Source: Xanthomonas phaseoli pv. phaseoli (GTDB taxonomy: Bacteria; Pseudomonadota; Gammaproteobacteria; Xanthomonadales; Xanthomonadaceae). Taken from it: a stretch of 64,000 bases of DNA. A program made the translations under genes and the position numbers. Positions 58,406-64,000 of the stretch are shown here, one piece after another. Each line of letters begins with the position of its first letter. The stretch's first letter is position 1. Location of the stretch: positions 124,001-188,000 of the forward strand of contig CP094243.1 of assembly GCA_022749655.1 (NCBI GenBank), read 5' to 3'. The notes under the pieces are model-generated. The model was not told the origin of the DNA. It saw nothing but the letters and a program-made list of their open reading frames with translations, and did no database searches.

Positions 58406-59686
58406 TCAGCGCTCGACGATGGCCACCACGCCCATGCCGCCGGCAGTGCAGATCGAAATCAATGCACGACCGCCGCCGCGTTCTTCCAGCTGCTTGGCAG
58501 CGGTGGCCACCACGCGTGCGCCAGTGGCGGCGAATGGGTGGCCGGTGGCCAGCGACGAGCCCAGCGGATTGATCTTGTCCGGATCGATGCGACCCAGCGG
58601 CGCATCCAGCCCGAGGCGATTGCGGCAGTAATCCTCGCTTTCCCAGGCGCGCAGCGTGCACAGCACCTGCGCGGCGAAGGCCTCGTGGATTTCGTAGATA
58701 TCGAAGTCCTGCAGGGTCAGGCCCTGGCGCGCCAGCATCTGCGGCACCGCGATGGTGGGCGCCATCAGCAGGCCTTCGCCATGCACGAAATCCACTGCCG
58801 CCACCTGTGCATCGCGCAGGTAGGCCATCGGCGTGTGGCCATGCGCCAGCGCCCAGGCTTCGCTGGAGAGCAGCACCGCGGCGGCGCCATCGGTGAGCGG
58901 GGTGGAGTTGGCGGCGGTGAGCGTGCCGCGGCCGGAGGTCTTGTCGAATGCCGGGCGCAAGGTCGCGAGTTTTTCCAGCGAGGTGTCGGCGCGCAGGATG
59001 TTGTCGCGCGAGACGCCGCGGAATGGCGCGATCAGGCTGTCGAAGAAGCCGCGCTCATAGGCAGCGGCCAGCTTGTGGTGCGAGGCCACCGCCCATTCGT
59101 CCTGCGAATCGCGCGAGATGTTCCATTCCTTGGCCATGTCTTCGCAGTGGTCGCCCATGCTCTTGCCGGTGCGCGGCTCGGCCACGCCGGGAAATTCGGG
59201 CTTGAGTTCGGCCAGCTTGAAGCCGCGCAGCAGGGCCTTGAGCTTGTCGCCGGTGGCCTTGGCGCGGTTGGCGGCCAGCAGCCGTGCGCGCAACTTCTTG
59301 CCGTACACGATCGGCACTTCGGAGGTGGTGTCAGAGCCGCCGCCGATACCCGAGTCGATCTGCCCCAGCGCGATCTTGTTGGCGATGGTGATCACCGAAT
59401 CCAGGCTGGTGCCGCAGGCGCGTTGCAGGGTGATGCCCGGCGTCAGCGGCGACAGACCCGACGACAGCGCCGCCTCGCGCGCCAGGTTCCAGTCGGCGGA
59501 GTGCTTGATCACCGCGCCCATCGCCACTTCGCCCAATTGCTGCCCATGCAACCCGAAGCGCTCGACCAACGCGCCCAGCGTGCGCACCGACATGCCCAGG
59601 TTGCCCACATCCGCATACGCGGTGTTCTGACGACAGAACGGGATACGAACGCCGCCCAGAATGGCGACGGGACGGGCTGCGGGCAT
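58406..59686 (-). CDS. acetyl-CoA acyltransferase (FadI-like thiolase)
   Basis: 426 residues. A thiolase that cleaves 3-ketoacyl-CoA in fatty-acid oxidation, or condenses acetyl-CoA. The reactive Cys is in LQRACGTSLDSVITIANK; the second catalytic Cys and surrounding are SICTAGGMGVVAIVE; the His/Asn segments are YEIHEAFAAQ and GHPFAATGARVV. The start at 59686 (MPAARPVAILG) is preferred to an ATG five codons upstream because AGGT precedes it. It is divergent from a conserved gene at 59790. Confidence 0.9.
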   Translation of the reverse strand: MPAARPVAILGGVRIPFCRQNTAYADVGNLGMSVRTLGALVERFGLHGQQLGEVAMGAVIKHSADWNLAREAALSSGLSPLTPGITLQRACGTSLDSVITIANKIALGQIDSGIGGGSDTTSEVPIVYGKKLRARLLAANRAKATGDKLKALLRGFKLAELKPEFPGVAEPRTGKSMGDHCEDMAKEWNISRDSQDEWAVASHHKLAAAYERGFFDSLIAPFRGVSRDNILRADTSLEKLATLRPAFDKTSGRGTLTAANSTPLTDGAAAVLLSSEAWALAHGHTPMAYLRDAQVAAVDFVHGEGLLMAPTIAVPQMLARQGLTLQDFDIYEIHEAFAAQVLCTLRAWESEDYCRNRLGLDAPLGRIDPDKINPLGSSLATGHPFAATGARVVATAAKQLEERGGGRALISICTAGGMGVVAIVER

Positions 59687-59789
59687 CGGTTGACCTGGCA
59701 TGGAGGACTCGGGGACATGGCCTGCACAGGGCCGGCAGGCATAATGGCCGCAGTGTAGCTTCGACCCCGTGATGGGCCAACCGCGAATC

Positions 59790-60673
59790 ATGAGCAAGAC
59801 CGAACAACGCGTCACCGCCATGGGTGTGCTGGCGCTGGAATTGACCGGCGGAAGCGCCCCGAGCGGGGCGCCTTGGCGCCCGCGCAGGCTGGCATGCTGG
59901 CCGAACGCATCGGCCGCGACTTGGCGCAATGGATCCCGGAAGTCCGTGATCTGGAGTTGAGCGTGGCATTGGCGCATTTCGATCCGGCCGAGGTACTGCG
60001 ACCGGGCTGGCCGCTGCACCGGCGCCTGGAAGAGCTGCAGGCGCGTGCGCCAGGGCGCGACCAGGGCCCGCGGGTGCTGGCCTTCGGTGCCGACGCGCAA
60101 GGCGAGATTCCGCTGCCGTTCCAGGCCGATGCGCAGCTCACCGGTGGTGGGCTGCGCGTCTTGCCGTTTTTGCTCACCGGCGACCCACAGATCGTGGCCA
60201 CCGTGGCCGAGGCGATGGAGGAGGTGCTGTTGGCCCAGGGCATGGCCCAGGCCGATACCGCGCTACTGGCGCAGGAGAGCTTCGGTGCGCGCATCGAACA
60301 TGCCCGGTATCTCACCGCGCACGATCTGGCGGCGATGATGTCGATGCAATACGACAACCAGGGCCTGGCACCGCTGTGGCCGCTGATTGAAGCCGCCCTG
60401 CTCGCGCCCACCAGCGAAGAGTGGCTGGAGCAGGCGCCGGAACCGGTCCTGCGCTATGTCGATGGCGAAGTGCGCATTGCCCTGTTCGATCCGGCCGGCT
60501 GGTGCGATTACTACGCGCACGACCGCGAACACTGCGAGCGCCTGCGTGGGGTCTACGAACAATTCCTCTCGCGCCAACGGCAAATGGCCGCGGTGCTGGA
60601 GGCGCACGGACTACCGGTGCTCTACGTGCATGTGGAGCCGGATCAGGATCCGCGGCAGGCGTTGGCAAGCTAG
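59790..60673 (+). pseudogene. conserved protein of unknown function, frameshifted
   Basis: Reconstructed length about 294 residues, starting MSKTEQRVTAMGVLALELTG. One base is missing from the C-run at 59857-59860: LTGGSAP should continue PERGALAPAQAG, after which LAERIGRDLAQWIPEVRDLE runs in frame to the stop. No signal peptide or membrane helix is seen, and no motif is recognised. Acidic and Leu-rich throughout. An ATG at 59772 in the same frame is an alternative start. Confidence 0.68.
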
Positions 60674-60724
60674 CGCTTACCGTTAACTCGCTTGAGTTAT
60701 CTCGGATTTCACGGACGAATACAC

Positions 60725-61800
60725 ATGAAGCATTACGCAAAGTCTCGTCGATTTGGATTGGTCGCAGTCGCTGGACTTTTCACATGTAGCGTAATCCATA
60801 GAGCCGAATCCGCTCCTGCTCAATCTAACTGAACCGTCGACGCCGATTCGATGGCTGCTTCGCCTGCCTTCTTGGATTCGTACAATTTGCACCTCGATTA
60901 CGAGATGACAGTAGAGGTGCTTGCGACCATCGATGAGGACGACAAAGTTGAAGGCACATCAGTTTCCAGGTCATCTCGCAACAGACTAGTTGATCGCGCG
61001 GCAATGGCTGCAGTCGAACATTGGCGTTACCATTGCCAGGGCACCCTGGAACGGTGTTATTGACTGTTCGAATTCCTGCGCCGCGCTGCAAGCTTGACAG
61101 CGATTCATGGCGAGAGCACCGGCCGATCTATCCTGAGCGACTGACACGCGAGCGCGTAAAAGGATCTGTTGAACTGAGCCTGCGCCCGGGCGCCGATGGC
61201 AGGACGGAAGTCAGTCTAAAAACAGGTAGCGGCCATGCCGACGCTGACAATGCCGTGCTCGATGCCGCGCGTAAATGGCGTTTCTCGTGCGACTCCTCAT
61301 CCGCACCAACACAAACTGCGCTCACTACTGAGCAATTCAATTTTTCGGGCTCCTCTATTCCAGAAAAGCAAAAGGTAAAAGCTCCGTCTTACAGCGACGA
61401 ATTGAGAACGACTGTTCGCGACACCCTTCCGATGGAGTATGCACATGCAGGGCAATTTCTTAACGACCTGCCGAATCGGAACGATGTGGAATTGAACAAG
61501 GAACTGGTCGCACCAGGCTTAAAGGTTTACACGACCAGTCTTAAGAAAGTCATGGAGCAGATCCTTTCATCCGACCAACTCGAGCAACCCGATGTAACGA
61601 CATGGACGATTTTTATGCCTCCGCATCCGTGGGCGCCCTCGGTAATACGTACGCGCAGCGAGACAGTCACCGACGAGCCAAGTGGTCAGCGTCGTCCAAT
61701 TACCCGGATCAACTACCTGTGCGAGTCGATCACCACGAACTGCGCACAAGTTGAAAACCGTGTTAGCGAGATGGTCAAGCCCGTGTCAGCCACCCAGTGA
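60725..61800 (+). pseudogene. TonB-C-terminal-like secreted protein, broken
   Basis: Starts MKHYAKSRRFGLVAVAGLFT (signal peptide). An in-frame TGA occurs at 60830-60832, and a frameshift near 61044-61046 separates two TonB-C-like units. The first is VEVLATIDEDDKVEGTSVSR with DRAAMAAVEHWRYHC; the second is GSVELSLRPGADGRTEVSLK with ADNAVLDAARKWRFSC. Both carry the pattern of a TonB C-terminal domain (xxxGxVxxxxV, DxAAxxAxxxWRF). The remainder to 61800 is of unknown type. Lower GC and AT-rich codons differ from its neighbours, which suggests a foreign origin. The shift may be an error, the stop less so. Confidence 0.65.
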
Positions 61801-61839
61801 TTTCCCCAGCCGCGTCTCATCGCGACCGGGGATTGGAAG

Positions 61840-62487
61840 TTAGCGCGTGGCAGCCTGCGCGTTGTCGGTGGTGATCACGCCGCAGGCCAGGCGGCCGCCC
61901 GCGTTGCCGGTGGGCTGGGTTTTGTAGTCGTCTGCGTCGGCATGCACGATCACCGCGTGGCCGGCGATATCGAACTGGTCGGCCTTGCCCAGATTGACGT
62001 TGCTGGAGACCGGGCCGTCGATGGTGGCGTTACCCTGCGCGTCGGCGGTGATGTTGGGCATGTCGCCACCGTGGTGCGGGTCGGCGCTGATATTGCCGTG
62101 ATCGGATTGGGACGGGTTGAAATGGCCGCCGGCGCTGCTGCCGTCCGGTGCGCTGCAATCGCCCTTTTCGTGGATATGGAAGCCATGCTCGGTATTGGGC
62201 TTGAGGCCGCTGAGCTGACCGGTGACGCGCAGCGCGCCGTCGACGGTCTTGAACGTCACCGTGCCTTTGACGTCATTGCCCTTGGTCGGCTTGAGCTCGG
62301 CGGTCGCGGTGGTGGTGGCTGCCGCTTCGGTGACCATGGAGGCGGCGTGTTCGCCACCGTGCGCCGCTTCGGCCGGCGTGCTGGCCTGCGGTGCGGGTGC
62401 CGGCTCGGCCGGCGCTGGTTCATCGCGCTTGCACGCAGTCAGCACCAGGGCGGTGGCCAGAAACAATGTGGTCGGAACAATGCGCAT
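61840..62487 (-). CDS. sodC: Cu/Zn superoxide dismutase lipoprotein, copy 1
   Basis: 215 residues. A signal peptide with lipobox LVLTACKRD and a linker (PAEPAPAPQAS) anchor the protein in the envelope. The metal site is intact: GFHIHEKGDCSAPDG, GHFNPSQSDHG and HAVIVHADADDY. SodC dismutates superoxide in the periplasm. It follows sodC copy 2 by 48 nt on the same strand. Confidence 0.93.
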   Translation of the reverse strand: MRIVPTTLFLATALVLTACKRDEPAPAEPAPAPQASTPAEAAHGGEHAASMVTEAAATTTATAELKPTKGNDVKGTVTFKTVDGALRVTGQLSGLKPNTEHGFHIHEKGDCSAPDGSSAGGHFNPSQSDHGNISADPHHGGDMPNITADAQGNATIDGPVSSNVNLGKADQFDIAGHAVIVHADADDYKTQPTGNAGGRLACGVITTDNAQAATR

Positions 62488-62535
62488 GGAGTACTCCTGA
62501 AGAAAGGCCGCAACTGCAGCCGTTGATGCCCCGAC

Positions 62536-63138
62536 TCAGGGCTGCGAAGGGGGCGTGCCCCATTGGGTGACGCGAATGACGCCACAGGCCAGGCGCGCAC
62601 CGGCATTGCCGCTGGGCTGGCTGCGATAGTCGTCGGGGTCGGCATGCACGATCAGCGACTTGCCGATCACGTCGGTCGGGGCGCCATCGCCCAGACTGAT
62701 GCCGGACAGAATCATGTCCAGATGCGCCACGCCTTCGGCGTCTGCACGCAGATTGTCCATGTCGCCCAGATGATGCGCGCCGCCACCGGCACGCCCGTGC
62801 GGCGCACCGGCCGGGTTGAAATGCGCGCCGGCGCTGCTGGCGTCGGCTGCGCTGCAATCGCCGCGTTCGTGCACATGGAATCCGGACACGGCGCCCGGAC
62901 GCAAGCCGCCGATGGTGCCGGTGAGGCGAATGCCTTGCAGCGCCGGCACCAGCACTACCCGACCGCTGACCAGGCTGCCCGAGGCAGATGCCAGCGCCGC
63001 CTCGGCTTGCTGCACCGGGCGCGCAGGCACCACCCGCGCCGCTGGCGGCGGAGGCGCCTTGGGCGGCGGCGGCGTGCTGCTGCAGGCGGCCAGCGCCAGC
63101 GCGGTGAAGGCAACGATCGTGGGCGACCGGTAACGCAT
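62536..63138 (-). CDS. sodC: Cu/Zn superoxide dismutase lipoprotein, copy 2
   Basis: 200 residues. Lipobox ALAACSSTPPPP with a Pro-rich linker. Metal-site segments are GFHVHERGDCSAADASSAG, HFNPAGAPHGRAGG and SLIVHADPDDYRSQPSGNAG. The C-terminus GARLACGVIRV supplies the disulfide Cys. It is the upstream gene of a tandem sodC pair; the two are paralogous but clearly diverged. Confidence 0.92.
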   Translation of the reverse strand: MRYRSPTIVAFTALALAACSSTPPPPKAPPPPAARVVPARPVQQAEAALASASGSLVSGRVVLVPALQGIRLTGTIGGLRPGAVSGFHVHERGDCSAADASSAGAHFNPAGAPHGRAGGGAHHLGDMDNLRADAEGVAHLDMILSGISLGDGAPTDVIGKSLIVHADPDDYRSQPSGNAGARLACGVIRVTQWGTPPSQP

Positions 63139-63586
63139 CGAGCAGTTCTCCTGATCAGGCTGGAAACCTATGCGGGTGCATGTTCACGTGTCATGAAATG
63201 CACTTGGGACAGCCCCCGAGTTTACGGGGTAGGTGTCGCTGGCCGGAGATGCGCAAACGTGCTCGCACCGCCCCTGTCCCGCAGCCGGGAGAAAAACTCG
63301 ACTGCAAAGAGCGATGCCGCCCTGCCCGACTGTCTTGCCTTCTCCCGCGTGCGAGGGAAGCCGCTCGAAGGACGGATGGCGGCGTCGCGCGCCGCCGGAT
63401 ACTCGAGACAGTGGCGCGTGCGAGCAAACAACGAGGAGTTCATGCACGCGTGCTGCCGCGATGCTCGTCAAGCTCGCCTGTTTCGCTGCGTGGATCAAAC
63501 ACCTGCGCGTAGTCCGGCTTTTTGCAGGTGCCCCTCACTCCCTCTCACGCAGGTGGGAGAGGGGCTCACCTCCGCGTGCGGGCTGA
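63139..63586. repeat. gene-free gap with REP-like repeats
   Basis: 448 bp upstream of sodC. It contains repeat-like segments (about 63336-63390, CTTCTCCCGCGTGCGAGGG..., and 63530-63570, CCCTCACTCCCTCTCACGC...) similar to those at 24780-25157. No gene was supported here. Confidence 0.5.
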
Positions 63587-64000
63587 TCAGCGGCGCTTGC
63601 GGCCCGGCCCCAGCTTGCGGGTGACTGTGTTGCGGCCCAGTCCCAGGCGGGCGGCGGCTTCGGCACGACGGCCCTGGGTGAGTTGCAGCGCCGCTTCCAG
63701 CAAGGTCCTGTCCAGGCGCTCGCGCGCTTCGGCGTGCAGGCCCTGGGCACCTTCGCTCAGGCGTTGCGCGGCCCAGCTGGAAAGCATGTCGTCCCACTGC
63801 CCGTCGCTGCGACCGCTGCGGTGACGACGGCCACCGCGCGCCAGTGCGGCGTCCACGTCGACCACGTCGATGATGTCCGACGTCGCCAGTGCCGCCAGGC
63901 GCCAGCACACGTTTTCCAGTTCGCGCACATTGCCGGGCCAGTCGTACTGGCGCAGGTCTTCCAGCGCGGCCGACGAGAGCCGCTTGGGCAGCATGTCGAG
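63587..64000 (-). CDS. ntrC: NtrC-type sigma-54 response regulator, 3' part (runs off window)
   Basis: The C-terminal 137 residues only. The visible AAA+ end includes DLRQYDWPGNVRELENVCWR. The Fis-type HTH at the end reads RRAEAAARLGLGRNTVTRKL, ending GPGRKRR. This GLGRNTxTRKL HTH is that of NtrC/GlnG, which activates nitrogen-assimilation genes with sigma-54. The start and receiver domain lie beyond position 64000. Confidence 0.85.
   Translation of the reverse strand, partial: LDMLPKRLSSAALEDLRQYDWPGNVRELENVCWRLAALATSDIIDVVDVDAALARGGRRHRSGRSDGQWDDMLSSWAAQRLSEGAQGLHAEARERLDRTLLEAALQLTQGRRAEAAARLGLGRNTVTRKLGPGRKRR

Noticed and set aside
1..64000. Search for tRNA, rRNA, CRISPR arrays and replication origin
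   Set aside because: No cloverleaf with GTTCGA arm, no regularly spaced repeats and no DnaA-box cluster or dnaA gene was seen.

Overview
The window is high-GC DNA that reads as a Xanthomonas chromosome. The support is gene content and gene order: oleA/oleB/oleC/oleD olefin genes, an Ax21-type outer-membrane protein, ubiJ-ubiB, hemD-hemX-hemY, secB-gpsA, two tandem Cu/Zn superoxide dismutase lipoproteins, aceB-aceA with a divergent LysR gene, and IS256/IS5/IS3 elements of kinds common in this genus. No rRNA, tRNA or CRISPR array was recognised. The species is not resolved.

Left end (1-9.4 kb): a RiPP-like peptide cassette that has been wrecked. It has a SagB-related maturation dehydrogenase (minus), a 101-residue NHLP-like precursor peptide (plus) and a class III cyclase/TPR protein (minus), with a cNMP-binding GGDEF protein immediately upstream of the cyclase. 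Each of the three cassette genes is split by its own insertion sequence with an intact target duplication: IS256 copy 1 in the dehydrogenase, an IS5-type element in the peptide and IS256 copy 2 in the cyclase.

9.5-31 kb: glyoxylate shunt (aceB, aceA, LysR regulator), a CPA2-type antiporter, AraC and TetR regulators, an MBL-fold hydrolase with a candidate TetR operator, peptidase M3 (dcp), a Thr-type asparaginase, a PlsC-like acyltransferase, arfB, truC, the ubiJ-ubiB-cupin operon and ddl.

31-39 kb: long-chain olefin cluster in the order oleD, oleC, oleB, oleA on the minus strand. A ykgJ-type gene and a Fic gene are interleaved with it.

39-46 kb: a secreted protein built from VQVRP repeats, trmL, an MFS transporter, and a two-component system (histidine kinase plus NtrC-type regulator). 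Immediately downstream lie two proteins made of four copies of one small domain. A -24/-12 promoter and palindromic upstream sites lie between the regulator and these genes.

46-64 kb: poxB split by an IS3 element, Ax21, gpsA-secB-rhodanese, a thioesterase, a GT25 glycosyltransferase, hemDXY, a thiolase, two sodC genes and the 3' end of an ntrC-type regulator that runs off the right edge.

A caution applies throughout. About 21 single- or two-base indels, most of them in homopolymer runs, break otherwise conserved genes, including expected essential or core ones (gpsA, aceA, aceB). This rate fits uncorrected sequencing or assembly error better than decay. The insertion-sequence disruptions do not depend on base-level accuracy and are much more secure.
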